Counted from the first letter of the stretch, positions 10,608 through 19,813 are shown. The stretch: DNA of 56,820 nt from Burkholderiaceae bacterium (GCA_024637155.1 JAGXFR010000008.1:1-56820), one strand, 5' to 3'. The notes: generated by a model not told the origin, from the letters alone. Numbers and translations: made by a program.

Positions 10608-11519
10608 CTATTCTACGGTCGCGCGCAGGCCGGCGAAATCAAAGAGATCCCGGTCGAGCAGGTGCGACGGGCGCACCCGCCCAAGCGCGCCGAAGATGCT
10701 CTCGATGCGCCCGGCGTGGCGCCGCTCCCAGTCGCGCAGCAGCCGCTTCATCTCCTGGCGCTGCAGGTTGGGCTGCGAGCCGCACAGGTCGCAGGGAATC
10801 AGCGGGAACGCGCGCCACTGCGCGTAGGCTTCGAGATCGTCTTCGCGGACGTAGGCGAGCGGCCGGATCACCACGTTGTCCCCGTCGTCGGAAACCAGCT
10901 TCGGCGGCATCGCCTGGAGCTTCCCGCCGTAGAAGAGGTTCAGGAAGAAGGTCTCGAGGATGTCGTCGCGGTGATGGCCCAGTGCGATCCGGTTCGCGCC
11001 CAGTTCGCGCGCGACCCGGTAGAGATTGCCGCGGCGCAGCCGCGAGCACAGCGAGCACATCGTGCGGCCCTCGGCGATCACGCGCTTGACCACCGAGTAG
11101 GTGTCGCGCTCCTCGATGCGAAAGGGTACGCCGCGCGACTGCAGGTAGTTCGGCAGCACGTCGCGCGGGAAGCCGGGCTGGCCCTGTTCGAGGTGAACGG
11201 CGACGATCTCGAACTTTTCCGGCGCGCGCTCACGCAGGGTGAGCAGCAGGTCGAGCAGGCCGTAGCTGTCCTTGCCCCCCGAGAGGCAGACCATCACCCG
11301 GTCGCCCCCCTGGATCATCGCGTAGTCGCCGATCGCCTGTCCGGTGAGGCGCAGCAGGCGCTTGTGCAGCTTGTTGCGCTCGCGCGCGAGGCGCTCGGCC
11401 GCGCGGTGCGGCGTCGGGGCGGGCGCAGGCGCCGCCGCACCCGCAGCGACGTCGTGCGAGGCCTCCGAATCCCTCGGCGGACTTCGGTGGCGAACGATTT
11501 CGCGGATCTCGCCCGACAT
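10608..11519 (-). CDS. ttcA: tRNA 2-thiocytidine(32) synthetase TtcA
   Basis: TtcA thiolates cytidine 32 of certain tRNAs using ATP and a [4Fe-4S] cluster. The PP-loop SGGKDS is at residues 80-85, and the paired cysteines CSLC and CDLC are the cluster-binding motifs. GHHRDD is the other family signature. The protein is 303 aa and carries an Ala/Pro-rich N-terminal extension of about 35 residues before the conserved core, so the true start could be downstream. Its ATG overlaps the folB stop by one base (TGATG), indicating translational coupling, and ubiB follows after 6 bases. Confidence 0.96.
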   Translation of the reverse strand: MSGEIREIVRHRSPPRDSEASHDVAAGAAAPAPAPTPHRAAERLARERNKLHKRLLRLTGQAIGDYAMIQGGDRVMVCLSGGKDSYGLLDLLLTLRERAPEKFEIVAVHLEQGQPGFPRDVLPNYLQSRGVPFRIEERDTYSVVKRVIAEGRTMCSLCSRLRRGNLYRVARELGANRIALGHHRDDILETFFLNLFYGGKLQAMPPKLVSDDGDNVVIRPLAYVREDDLEAYAQWRAFPLIPCDLCGSQPNLQRQEMKRLLRDWERRHAGRIESIFGALGRVRPSHLLDRDLFDFAGLRATVE

Positions 11520-11884
11520 CAGGATCGCATGCGAAAGACTTCCACGCCCACCGTGCGGCAGTCGGGGTAGACGCCCGGCTTCTCGGTGCTGGCGCGCACC
11601 GCCTGCACGCCGGGGTACGCGAGGCAGATCGCGACGATTCCGTCGAGCAGCGTCTCCTGCAGGTTGAAGTGGCGCGAGTGCGCCAGCTCGATCACCTGGG
11701 CGCGGACCTGATCGTAGTCGAGCACGTGGCGCACATCGTCTGCTTCGGAGGTGGATGCCGTGAGCGACACGAACAGGTCGATGTTGATCACCACCGGTTG
11801 GCGCGCTTCGCGCTCGGCGGCGTGGAAGCCGATCGAGACGTCGAGACGGAAATCGCGCAGGAAGATCTTGCGGCAGTCGCTCAT
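11519..11884 (-). CDS. folB: Dihydroneopterin aldolase
   Basis: FolB converts 7,8-dihydroneopterin to 6-hydroxymethyl-dihydropterin plus glycolaldehyde in folate synthesis. The ATG at 11884 gives 121 aa, the usual length; the open frame continues upstream, but that sequence is arginine-rich and unlike the family. The core shows IGFHAAERE near the N-terminus, with the conserved Glu, and STEKPG near the C-terminus, with the catalytic Lys. It is followed directly by ttcA (1-base overlap). The upstream reductase-like SDR probably belongs to the same pterin pathway. Confidence 0.93.
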   Translation of the reverse strand: MSDCRKIFLRDFRLDVSIGFHAAEREARQPVVINIDLFVSLTASTSEADDVRHVLDYDQVRAQVIELAHSRHFNLQETLLDGIVAICLAYPGVQAVRASTEKPGVYPDCRTVGVEVFRMRS

Positions 11885-11969
11885 GCGCAGGTCGCGGGAA
11901 TCGGTCACGCGGGCCTCGCGGTGACGGTGTTCTGGTTCAAGTCTTTCTCCATGGCCTCGGGTGCGCGGC

Positions 11970-12764
11970 TCACGCCGGCCGGCGCGCATCCGCTGCGCCG
12001 CTGTCCAGATACATGACGTCGCGCTCGAGGCCCAGCAGGTGCTGTCCGCCGTCGACGATCAGGTTGACTCCGGTGATCGCGGACGCGCCGGCGAGGAACA
12101 GCACCGCGGCGACGATGTCGGCGCTGGTCGAGGACTGCCCGAGCGGCGCGTGCGCGTGCGCCCGCTCGAAAGCGGGTCCGCTCGGCTCGCCATCGATCAT
12201 CGTGATCCCGGGCGAGACGCCGACGACCCGCAGGCGCGGCGCCATCGCCATCGCCATCATCCGCGTTGCCCCCAGCAGCCCGACCTTGCTCAGCGTGTAC
12301 GAGAAGAAGTCGGGATTCAGGTGGTCGAGTTTCTGGTCGAGCAGGTTGATGACCACGCCGCGACCCTCCGCGCCGAGCGCGTCATAGAGACGCCGCGCGA
12401 GCCGGATCGGGGCGCACAGGTTGGGGCGCGCGTGCGCTTCCAGGTTTGCGTACTCGAAGGCGTCGGGATCGTCGTACTCGAAGCGCGACGCGCTGTTGAT
12501 CACGCAGCACAGGCCGGGCATCTGCATGGCCTCGTCGAAGAGGCGGTCGGTGTCGTCCTGATCCGCGAGGTCGGCCATCACGGTAAGCGCCTGGCGCCCC
12601 AGTGCCCGGATCTGCGCGGCGGTCTCCTGCGCATCGAGCGCGGAACTGCGGTAGTGAACCACCACGTTCCAGCCGGCACGCGCCATCCCGAGCGCGATGT
12701 CGCGCCCGAGGCGCTTCGCGGCGCCGGTGACGAGGACGGTTTTCGGGATGGTGGTCTCGTTCAT
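11970..12764 (-). CDS. SDR-family oxidoreductase, pteridine reductase-like (FolM-type)
   Basis: This is a short-chain dehydrogenase of 264 aa. The cofactor loop reads TGAAKRLG, the TGxxxRxG form typical of pteridine and dihydromonapterin reductases rather than the common TGxxxGxG. The active-site pair is YTLSK (YxxxK), and NSAS stands in place of NNAG. The family reduces pterins or dihydrofolate with NADPH. Its position 85 bases upstream of folB supports a pterin role. It diverges from midA. The exact substrate (dihydromonapterin, biopterin or dihydrofolate) cannot be settled from sequence. Confidence 0.85.
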   Translation of the reverse strand: MNETTIPKTVLVTGAAKRLGRDIALGMARAGWNVVVHYRSSALDAQETAAQIRALGRQALTVMADLADQDDTDRLFDEAMQMPGLCCVINSASRFEYDDPDAFEYANLEAHARPNLCAPIRLARRLYDALGAEGRGVVINLLDQKLDHLNPDFFSYTLSKVGLLGATRMMAMAMAPRLRVVGVSPGITMIDGEPSGPAFERAHAHAPLGQSSTSADIVAAVLFLAGASAITGVNLIVDGGQHLLGLERDVMYLDSGAADARRPA

Positions 12765-12886
12765 GTGCGGGCTGTGGGCAACCCACGCGGCCAGGCCAAT
12801 CCGTCGTGCGCGCGCGCCGTGGGAGCAGAGGAAACAGTGTAGCCGATGCGGGCCGCCGCACCGTCCGGGAATCCCCGTGGGTTGAC

Positions 12887-12892
12887 TACAAT
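12887..12892 (+). promoter_or_regulatory. Possible -10 element of midA
   Basis: TACAAT ends 6 bases before the midA ATG at 12899, and no purine-rich ribosome site lies between them. No good -35 is visible. If used, transcription would begin at or next to the start codon. Confidence 0.3.
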
Positions 12893-12898
12893 GCTCGC

Positions 12899-14110
12899 AT
12901 GAATCAGCTTCCCAAGCCCGAAGCCGAGGCGCTGGCGGTGAGCCGTGCGCTCTCGCGCGCGCTCACCCAGCGCATCGAGCACGCGGGCGGCTGGATCGGG
13001 TTCGACGCGTTCATGGGCGCGGCGCTCTATGAGCCGGGTTTCGGGTACTACACGGGCAACTCGCGCAAGTTCGGTCGCGGCGGCGACTTCGTCACCGCCC
13101 CCGAACTCTCTCCGCTCTTTGGCGCCTGCGTCGCCGCGCAATGCGCGCAGTGGCTCGAGGTGGTTCCCGGCGGCGTCCTCGAATTCGGCGCCGGCACCGG
13201 CATGCTGGCGGCACACATGCTCAACGAGTTGGCGCGACTGGGCATCGACGACGTCGCTTACCGAATCGTGGAGCTCTCCGCGCCCCTGCGTGCGGTGCAG
13301 CGTCACACGATCGAGACCCTCGCCGGGCACGCATTGCCGCGGGTGCGCTGGCTCGATGAGCTGCCCGCGCGCATCGATGGCGTCGTGATCGCCAACGAGG
13401 TGCTCGACGCAATTCCGGTACGCCGTTTCGTGCATGACGGAACGCAGGTGTTCGAGCGCGGGGTGGCGTGCCGCGCAGGGGCGCCCGACGCGGCGGACGA
13501 CCCCTTCGCGCCGGCCTTCGGCTGGGCGGACCGACCGGCAGACCCCGACTTCGACGCGGCGGTGCGCGCAGCGCTGGAGCGCTCGGGGTGGCCCGACGAC
13601 GAGCGTTTCGTGCCCTACGAATCCGAGCTCGGCGAGCAGGCGTGCGCCTGGGTCGAAACGATCGGCGCCCGGATGGGGCGCGGTGCGCTGCTGCTCTTCG
13701 ACTACGGCTTCCCGGCCCGCGAGTTCTACCACCCGCAGCGCAGCGCCGGAACCCTCGCGTGCCACTATCGCCACCGGGTCCACTTTGATCCGTTCCTGGT
13801 GCCGGGACTGCAGGACGTCACCAGCCATGTCGATTTCTCGGCAATCGCCGCGGGCGCGGCGCGCGTCGGGCTGGCGCCGCTGGGCTACACCTCGCAGGCG
13901 AATTTCCTGCTCAACGCCGGATTGCTCGACCGGCTCGCGCAGGTGCCCACCGATGAGTCGCTCGCCTACGCGCGCCAGTCGCAGGCGGTCCAGGTTCTGG
14001 TGTCGGAAGCGGAGATGGGAGAGCTCTTCAAGGTGATCGCCTTCGGTCGCGAAGTCGCCGACGATGCGCTCGGTTTTTCGCGCGGTGACCGGTACGACGC
14101 GCTCGCGTGA
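12899..14110 (+). CDS. MidA/NDUFAF7-family SAM-dependent methyltransferase (DUF185)
   Basis: This class I methyltransferase is related to mitochondrial NDUFAF7, which dimethylates an arginine of a complex I subunit. The bacterial substrate is not established. The 403-aa protein shows GYYTGNSRKFG and GDFVTAPELSP early on, the SAM loop EFGAGTG near residue 98, and ANEVLDAIPV and DYGFP downstream, all typical of the family. ATG 12899 was chosen because the family N-terminus begins there; the upstream extension is arginine-rich noise. No clear ribosome site is visible. The stop overlaps the GTG of the next gene by 4 bases. Confidence 0.92.
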   Translation: MNQLPKPEAEALAVSRALSRALTQRIEHAGGWIGFDAFMGAALYEPGFGYYTGNSRKFGRGGDFVTAPELSPLFGACVAAQCAQWLEVVPGGVLEFGAGTGMLAAHMLNELARLGIDDVAYRIVELSAPLRAVQRHTIETLAGHALPRVRWLDELPARIDGVVIANEVLDAIPVRRFVHDGTQVFERGVACRAGAPDAADDPFAPAFGWADRPADPDFDAAVRAALERSGWPDDERFVPYESELGEQACAWVETIGARMGRGALLLFDYGFPAREFYHPQRSAGTLACHYRHRVHFDPFLVPGLQDVTSHVDFSAIAAGAARVGLAPLGYTSQANFLLNAGLLDRLAQVPTDESLAYARQSQAVQVLVSEAEMGELFKVIAFGREVADDALGFSRGDRYDALA

Positions 14111-14298
14111 AGTGGCTGATCGCCACGGCGCTCGCGCTGTTCATTTTCTCGGGGTTGATGCCCTGGCTGCGCCGGATCGGCTTCGGGCGGCTGCCCGGTG
14201 ACCTGAATTTTCGCCTCTTCGGCCGCGATTTCGCCGTGCCGCTGGCCTCGACCCTGCTGCTCTCAGCGCTGGCGGCGCTACTTGCCCGCCTGTTGTAG
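14107..14298 (+). CDS. DUF2905 family small membrane protein
   Basis: This 63-aa protein has two hydrophobic segments (about 4-20 and 44-62) around a short polar loop containing GRLPGDL, the signature of DUF2905. Function is unknown. It starts with GTG overlapping the midA stop (GTGA), so it is translationally coupled. Its last 21 bases overlap the 3' end of the convergent cca gene. Despite its small size, family likeness and coupling make it a real gene. Confidence 0.88.
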   Translation: MKWLIATALALFIFSGLMPWLRRIGFGRLPGDLNFRLFGRDFAVPLASTLLLSALAALLARLL

Positions 14299-15528
14299 CC
14301 CCGCGCCGGGCGCTTCGCCCAGTGCCGCGCTCACCGCCGCGACCCGTGCCGCGTGGATCGCCTCCTGGATCTGCTGCGCCTGGGGCCCCACCCGCAGCGC
14401 AATCGCGCCGGCATCCACGTCGCGCATGGCTGCGGCTGCGTCTTGCAGGCGCCGTGCCTGCGGGAACGGGTGCGCCTCGTAGCCCAGCCGGCCGCGGTAA
14501 TCTGCCTCGCACGCTTCGAGGATCCCGGCGAGGCGTCCCGGGCGGCGCATCACGTCCAGCCGCTCGAGCAGTTCAACCAGGGACGCCGGGGGCAGCCGCA
14601 GCGCCCGGTGCACCTGTCCGTGCTCACGCGCGACGAGCACCGCGAGTTCCTGACATTCCAGCGGCGCCCGCAGGCGCGCGGAAACCTCCTCGACCAGACG
14701 CACCGAGCGTTGCTCGTGCTCCGGGTGGCGCGGCAGTTCCGCTGCCGGCGTCGTGCCCTTGCCCAGGTCGTGGAGCAGCGCCGCGAAGCGCACCGGCAGG
14801 GCGAAGCCGCGCGCCGCAGCGTAGTCGGTCACCATCATCACGTGCACCCCGGTGTCGCCCTCGGGGTGGTTCTCGGTGGGTTGGGGCACCCCCCAGAGGC
14901 GCGCGAGTTCAGGGAGGATCACCTCGAGCGCGCCGCAGGCGCGCAGCACTTCGAACATCCGCGACGGGTGCTGTTCCATCAGGCCGCGCGAGATCTCCTG
15001 CCACACGCGCTCGGGAACCAGCGCGTCGATCTCGCCGAGATCGACCATCAGGCGCATCAGCGCGTGCGTCTCGGGTGCGACGCTGAACTCGGAGAACCGT
15101 GCGGCGAAGCGCGCGAGCCGCAGGATGCGCACCGGATCCTCGACGAAGGACTCGCTGACGTGGCGCAGGATCCGGTCCGCGAGGTCGCGCTGCCCGCCGT
15201 AGGGATCGACGATTTCGCCGTCCTCGCCGCGCGCCATCGCGTTGATCGTCAGGTCGCGCCGCCGCAGGTCGTCTTCGAGGGTTACATCCGGCGAAAAGTG
15301 GACCTGGAAGCCGCGGTAGCCGCGCCCGGTCTTGCGCTCGGTGCGCGCCAGCGCATGCTCCTCGCGCGTCTGCGGATGCAGGAACACCGGAAAATCCTTG
15401 CCGACGGGCCGGAAGCCGCGCGCGACCATCTGTTCGGGCGTGGCGCCGACCACGACCCAGTCGTGATCCGCGACCGGTAGCCCGAGAAGTTCATCGCGGA
15501 TCGCGCCGCCCACGCAGTAGGTCTTCAT
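14278..15528 (-). CDS. cca: Multifunctional CCA tRNA nucleotidyltransferase / phosphohydrolase
   Basis: Cca adds or repairs the 3' CCA end of tRNAs, and the bacterial class II form often carries an HD phosphohydrolase. The ATG at 15528 gives MKTYCVGGAIRD, with the nucleotide-binding GG (7-8) and the catalytic DxD of DHDWV (21-23); 416 aa is the expected length. The RRRDLTINAMA and RILRLARFAARF motifs follow. An HD domain with LLHDLGKGT lies near residue 245. It is the last gene of a minus-strand run slt, NDUFA9-like, GST, cca. The 3' end overlaps the DUF2905 gene by 21 bases. Confidence 0.96.
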   Translation of the reverse strand: MKTYCVGGAIRDELLGLPVADHDWVVVGATPEQMVARGFRPVGKDFPVFLHPQTREEHALARTERKTGRGYRGFQVHFSPDVTLEDDLRRRDLTINAMARGEDGEIVDPYGGQRDLADRILRHVSESFVEDPVRILRLARFAARFSEFSVAPETHALMRLMVDLGEIDALVPERVWQEISRGLMEQHPSRMFEVLRACGALEVILPELARLWGVPQPTENHPEGDTGVHVMMVTDYAAARGFALPVRFAALLHDLGKGTTPAAELPRHPEHEQRSVRLVEEVSARLRAPLECQELAVLVAREHGQVHRALRLPPASLVELLERLDVMRRPGRLAGILEACEADYRGRLGYEAHPFPQARRLQDAAAAMRDVDAGAIALRVGPQAQQIQEAIHAARVAAVSAALGEAPGAGLQQAGK

Positions 15529-15569
15529 CGCCGGGTTTGCAGGGCGCTCGTTCGCATCGAGGAACTCGG

Positions 15570-16235
15570 TCAGTCGGGAGCGCTGCGGTACGGCTCGTCG
15601 TACGCCAGGAAATCGTGCTCCGCGCATGCCGCCTCGGACCACTCGCGCATGGCGGGCAGCGCGAGCATCGTCTCCATGTAGTCGCGCACCGGAGTCGGAA
15701 CCGCAATCATGTAGGTCGAGAAGCGCGAGACAACGGGCGCGTAGTACGCATCGGCAGCGCAGAACGCGCCAAAGAGAAACGGCCCGCCGTTCGCGTGGAC
15801 CTGGCGCAGTTCGCTCCACATGGCCACGATCCGGTCGACGTCGCGCTGCACCTCGGGGCTTTGCCCGCGACCGGGAAGCTGCGCCTCGATGTTCATCGGC
15901 AGGCCGGCGCGCAGTGCGCCGAAACCGGCATGCATCTCGGCGCAGATCGAGCGGGCGCGAGCCCGCGCGCGCGGCTCGCGCGGCCAGATTCCTGCCTGCG
16001 CATGGCGCTCGGCGAGGTACTCGATGATGGCCAGCGAATCCCACACGACGAAATTGTCATCGACGAGCACTGGCACCCGGGGTGGGGCGCCGATCGCGGC
16101 GAGCTTCTCCGCGAACTGCGGGTCCGACAGACGCAGCAGGCGGGCTTCGAAGCCGATGCCGGCCTGGCGCATCAGCAGCCAGGCGCGCAGCGACCAGGAA
16201 GAGTAGTTCCGGTTGCCGATGTAGAGGGTTGGCAT
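15570..16235 (-). CDS. Glutathione S-transferase family protein
   Basis: This 221-aa protein has an N-terminal thioredoxin-like domain (about 1-80) with YIGNRNYSSWSLRAWLL, the glutathione-binding VPVLVDD and the WDSLAIIEYLAE segment with the E-S/D type gamma-glutamyl contact, followed by an all-helical C-terminal domain. The serine-rich SSWS fits a Ser-type GST. Substrate is unknown; the family covers detoxification and isomerisation. ATG 16235 was chosen at the start of the first beta strand. It sits 41 bases upstream of cca and 31 bases after the NDUFA9-like gene, probably in one transcript. Confidence 0.9.
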   Translation of the reverse strand: MPTLYIGNRNYSSWSLRAWLLMRQAGIGFEARLLRLSDPQFAEKLAAIGAPPRVPVLVDDNFVVWDSLAIIEYLAERHAQAGIWPREPRARARARSICAEMHAGFGALRAGLPMNIEAQLPGRGQSPEVQRDVDRIVAMWSELRQVHANGGPFLFGAFCAADAYYAPVVSRFSTYMIAVPTPVRDYMETMLALPAMREWSEAACAEHDFLAYDEPYRSAPD

Positions 16236-16266
16236 CAACGTTGCCGATCTCCCACGTGGCCCGGGT

Positions 16267-17223
16267 TCAGACGCCACCGCGCCGCCTACCCTCAGCGGTG
16301 TCGCGGGGCGCGAGATAGCCGGGGGCGATTGCGGCGAGCGAGCTCGGTTTGATGCCCAGTTCGGGTGCGATCGGGCCGCTCGCGACGTTGTCGATCGAGA
16401 GCGAATTGAAGTTGTCGCGCGACATCAGCGTGGGACCGGGAGCGAATTCCAGCGCGGCCGCCTGCAGCCAGCCCACCCGATCGGGCAGCCGCAGCACCGG
16501 CGCCACGCGTCCGGCGTAGAGTCCGGCGAGCTCGAAGAGCTGCGCGAGCGTGAAGACCTGCGGTCCCGCCAGCTCGTAGCAGCGTCCACGGGTGAGGCGA
16601 TTGTCGAGGCACGCGATGATCGCCTGTGCGACATCTCCGACATATACCGGCTGGAGCCGGGTATCCGCGCGGGCGAGCGGCACCAGCGGGGCGAAGCGCT
16701 GCAGGGCCGCGAAGGTGTTCAACAGCTTGTCGCGGGGCCCGAAGATCACGGATGGCCGCAGAATTGTCCAATCGATCCCGCCGGCCTCGCGCACGACCTG
16801 TTCCCCAGCGGCCTTCGAGCGCAGGTACATCGACGGCCCGGATTTCCCGTCATCGGCCACGCCCAGCGCGGAGATATGGATCAGCCGGCGCACCTTGTGG
16901 CGCGCGCAGGCGGCGACAATCCGGCGCGGCAACTCGACGTGGGCAGCGGCGAATTCGGGACCGAAGGGATCCCCCGTTCTGCCATGCAGGATTCCGACCA
17001 GGTTGACCACTGCGTCGCAGCGTCTCACCAGACCGGCCAGCTCATCGTCACGCTGGATGTCCGCCGCGACGATCTCGACGGTTGGCAACGGCCCCAGATG
17101 GGCGGCGCGCCCGGGGCGGCGGGTCGGCACGAGCACGTGGCGGTTGCCTTCCACCAGGCGCTCTGCCAACGTTGCGCCAACGAAACCCGATCCGCCAAGA
17201 ACAAGGATGCGCCGGTATTCCAT
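16267..17223 (-). CDS. Complex I NDUFA9-subunit-like NAD(P)-binding protein
   Basis: This atypical SDR of the NDUFA9 family has 318 aa. The nucleotide-binding loop is GGSGFVG at residues 10-16, and conserved features include NLVGILHG, HISALGV and YLRSKAAGE, which resembles a YxxxK site. In mitochondria the homologue is an accessory complex I subunit; in bacteria its job is unclear and may be quinone or sugar-nucleotide chemistry. GGGAG lies just upstream of the ATG. It starts 17 bases after the slt stop. Confidence 0.88.
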   Translation of the reverse strand: MEYRRILVLGGSGFVGATLAERLVEGNRHVLVPTRRPGRAAHLGPLPTVEIVAADIQRDDELAGLVRRCDAVVNLVGILHGRTGDPFGPEFAAAHVELPRRIVAACARHKVRRLIHISALGVADDGKSGPSMYLRSKAAGEQVVREAGGIDWTILRPSVIFGPRDKLLNTFAALQRFAPLVPLARADTRLQPVYVGDVAQAIIACLDNRLTRGRCYELAGPQVFTLAQLFELAGLYAGRVAPVLRLPDRVGWLQAAALEFAPGPTLMSRDNFNSLSIDNVASGPIAPELGIKPSSLAAIAPGYLAPRDTAEGRRRGGV

Positions 17224-17240
17224 TTCGCTCTCCCGAATCG

Positions 17241-19223
17241 TTATGGCACGGCAGTGGGTGCAGCGGGCCGCGCCTGAACGCTGCCCAATCGAGCGCGCAG
17301 CGACTGGGGTTGTCCCGAGAAAACGGCCGCGTAGTAGGTGGCGTTCGAGAGCACCTTCTTGACGTAGTCGCGGGTTTCGCTGAACGGGATGATCTCCGCG
17401 AAGATCGCGCCCTCGACACTCCCGGACAGTGTCGCACGCCAGCTGCGCGGCCGGTTCGGCCCGGCGTTGTACGCTGCCGACGCGAGCACGGGCGAGCCCT
17501 CGAGGTCGTCGAGAACGGTCTTCAAATAGAAGGTGCCGAAGCGCAGGTTCACCGACAGCTCATCGAGCTGCTCCACCCGGAAGTCGGTGACGCCCAGCTT
17601 GCGGGCAATCCATCGTCCGGTCGCCGGCATGATCTGCATCATGCCCTTCGCGCCGGCACTCGAGCGCGCGTCCGAGATGAAGCGCGATTCCTGGCGGATG
17701 AGTCCGTAGACCCATGCCGGATCCAGCCCGCGCTCGCTCGCCGCGCTCGCCAGCTCGTCGCGATGCGGGGAGACGAAACGCAAGTCGAAGTCGTGCTCGG
17801 AACGCGTCCGATCCGCGGTGTTGACGCAGCGATCCAGTATGGATTGCGCGCAGGCGTGGGTGGCGGCGGCGAGCAGCTGGCGGTCACTCATCCCGCGCAA
17901 CTGGTAATTCCATTCCCGGTTGCCCTCGGGACGCATTCCCAGCTCGTAGAAGCGCATTGCCCGGGCGAACCCCGGATTGCTGCCCGCCTCGACGAGTTCT
18001 GCCGGCGTCGGAGGTGCCCCGCGGGCGGGGATGCGGGTCAGCTCACCCAGATCTTCGGCCGCCAGCTGGCCGTAAAAGTGGAACTGACCCGCGATCGTGC
18101 GCAACTGCGCGTCCGCCTCGGCCGTCTGGCCCTGCGCCCGCAGCGCGCGAGCCCGCCAGTAGACCCACGTCGGTTCAAGCCGCCCCGCCGGCGTCATGCG
18201 TTCCGTCGTGGCGAGCAGCAGCGGCCAGTCCTGTGCGCGCAGCGCCGCGCGGGCCAGCATCTCCCAGGTGTCATCCGAAGCGCGTGCCGTGAGCGCGCGC
18301 CGCGTCCAGGCAGCCGCCTCCGGAGCGAGCCGGCGCATTGCGGACGCGGCAATCTGCGACCAGACGAAGCTGCGGTCGTCCTCACCCAATGCCGTGCCGA
18401 TGGTCTCGAGTCGCGGGACGGCCGCCTGCGGCCGAGAGCGCGCGAGGCGGGTCAGCGCGATCAGCGTGAGCGTGGAGTCGGCCGGGCTCGCGAGCGCCTT
18501 TTCCGGATTGGCCAGCGCGCCTGCTACGGCCGCCCCGTCGAGCCCGAGCAGTGCGGCGACCTCGCCGATCGTTCCCGCGTTGTTATGCTCCAACGCGAGG
18601 AGCAGCCGGGCGCGCAGTTCCGTGGGCCCGTAGGCGCTGGCGTTGACCAGCGTCGTGAGGAACGAGAGACAGTTCTCACCCAGGTCCCGCGTCCGTTCGA
18701 GAGCGGCCAGCGCTTCGGCGCCCGGGGCCGCGCCGCGCAGCAGGTTCGCCTTGCCGGCCAGACAGAACACGCGCGCGTCGTCGCGCAGTATCCACGCGGG
18801 GAACTCGGCGTCGAACGTTTTCCAGTCGCCGCGCTTGGCCAGGTTCAGCAGCCAATCACGGCGCAGCAGGTCGGCGACGAGCGTGCCCGGATTCTCACGC
18901 AGGAATGCCTGCACACGCCGGTCGGGCATGGCGGCGCCGGCGCGCTCGTCGGCAAGAGCAAGTTGCAGCCGCCAGTAGTCGAGATAGGGCTTGAGCCCCG
19001 GTGGCGCGACGGCACGCGCCGCCGCTGTCTCAAATCGGGCCACATCGCCCCGCGCCGCGGCGCTGCGCGCCTGGACGAATGCCTCGGAGGCGGGCGCAAG
19101 AGCGGGGGCCGGGGTGGCGCGCGCACGTGCCTCCCCGGGCACGCCACAGGCAAGCGAGCCTAGAATGAGGAATATAGTGGCGAAACGCCCTGACAACACG
19201 GGGAAATGACAGGCAAATGACAT
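17241..19223 (-). CDS. slt: Soluble lytic murein transglycosylase (Slt70-like)
   Basis: This periplasmic enzyme cleaves the MurNAc-GlcNAc bond, forming 1,6-anhydro ends. It has a signal-like N-terminus (FATIFLILGSLACG), a long alpha-superhelical domain made of TPR-like helices (about 40-450), and a C-terminal SLT domain. That domain contains the catalytic Glu in IRQESRF, the GMMQIMP motif and AYNAGPNR. ATG 19223 gives 660 aa. A GTG at 19241 in frame is possible but would overlap the divergent cyclo-ligase gene more deeply. The two divergent coding regions overlap by about 7 bases even with the shorter start. Confidence 0.92.
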   Translation of the reverse strand: MSFACHFPVLSGRFATIFLILGSLACGVPGEARARATPAPALAPASEAFVQARSAAARGDVARFETAAARAVAPPGLKPYLDYWRLQLALADERAGAAMPDRRVQAFLRENPGTLVADLLRRDWLLNLAKRGDWKTFDAEFPAWILRDDARVFCLAGKANLLRGAAPGAEALAALERTRDLGENCLSFLTTLVNASAYGPTELRARLLLALEHNNAGTIGEVAALLGLDGAAVAGALANPEKALASPADSTLTLIALTRLARSRPQAAVPRLETIGTALGEDDRSFVWSQIAASAMRRLAPEAAAWTRRALTARASDDTWEMLARAALRAQDWPLLLATTERMTPAGRLEPTWVYWRARALRAQGQTAEADAQLRTIAGQFHFYGQLAAEDLGELTRIPARGAPPTPAELVEAGSNPGFARAMRFYELGMRPEGNREWNYQLRGMSDRQLLAAATHACAQSILDRCVNTADRTRSEHDFDLRFVSPHRDELASAASERGLDPAWVYGLIRQESRFISDARSSAGAKGMMQIMPATGRWIARKLGVTDFRVEQLDELSVNLRFGTFYLKTVLDDLEGSPVLASAAYNAGPNRPRSWRATLSGSVEGAIFAEIIPFSETRDYVKKVLSNATYYAAVFSGQPQSLRARLGSVQARPAAPTAVP

Positions 19224-19813
19224 CACGATCGAGAATACCACGCGTCATTGACGACGCAGACAGTCGCCGTGCTGCACGAAAGGTGCTTGTCGACCGGCGC
19301 GTGGTGCTGGACGACGAGGCACGCGAGGCGGCCGATCAGGCCATCGCGACCGCGCTCGCGGCGCGCCTCCCGCAGGACCCGCGAGGGTGTTGCCTGGGCG
19401 CCTATCTGTCGATTCGCGGTGAGCCGAATCTGCGCGGCTTGCTCACCCAATGGGTGGCGCGCGGCGGCGTGGTTGGACTGCCCCGTGTCCCCGAGGAGCC
19501 CGGTCCGCTCGATTTCGGGCGCTGGACGCCGAGCATTCCGTTAGTTTTCGACCGATTCGGGGTCTCGTACCCCCACCCATTCGAGCTGGTGATCCCGGAT
19601 CTGCTTCTGGTGCCCTGCGTGGGCTTCAACGCCGGCCGCTTTCGGCTGGGTTATGGCGGCGGATACTACGATCGCACGCTGGCGCGGCACCCCGCCCGGG
19701 CGATCGGAATCGCCTACGATGACGCCGAGATCGAGGATTTCCGAGCCGCCGCGCACGATATCGCGCTGGCGGAGATCGTCACCGAAACGCGGGTTCTGCG
19801 CGCGCCGGCGTAG
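19217..19813 (+). CDS. 5-formyltetrahydrofolate cyclo-ligase
   Basis: This enzyme converts 5-formyl-THF to 5,10-methenyl-THF with ATP, returning a folate storage form to the one-carbon pool. The 198-aa protein shows the substrate and Mg-ATP signature LVPCVGFNAGRFRLGYGGGYYDR near the C-terminal third and an N-terminal basic helix (RRAARKVLVDRR). The start ATG 19217 has only a weak ribosome site; a GTG at 19283 is the next in-frame alternative. It diverges from slt with a slight overlap, and its 3' end overlaps the convergent EAL gene by 35 bases. The gene often sits next to 6S RNA, but no space for it exists here. Confidence 0.93.
   Translation: MTSRSRIPRVIDDADSRRAARKVLVDRRVVLDDEAREAADQAIATALAARLPQDPRGCCLGAYLSIRGEPNLRGLLTQWVARGGVVGLPRVPEEPGPLDFGRWTPSIPLVFDRFGVSYPHPFELVIPDLLLVPCVGFNAGRFRLGYGGGYYDRTLARHPARAIGIAYDDAEIEDFRAAAHDIALAEIVTETRVLRAPA

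Noticed and set aside
8439..11570. A 1043-codon open frame on the plus strand opposite ubiB and ttcA
   Set aside because: It is rich in Arg, Gly, Ala and Glu, has no recognisable domain and mirrors the codon bias of the real genes on the other strand. It is a GC-driven shadow.
17082..19163. A 693-codon open frame on the plus strand opposite slt
   Set aside because: It is an antisense shadow; slt has signal, superhelix and SLT catalytic motifs in the other direction.
19100..19250. 6S RNA next to the 5-formyltetrahydrofolate cyclo-ligase gene
   Set aside because: 6S RNA often sits at this gene, but slt and the cyclo-ligase overlap here and leave no room.
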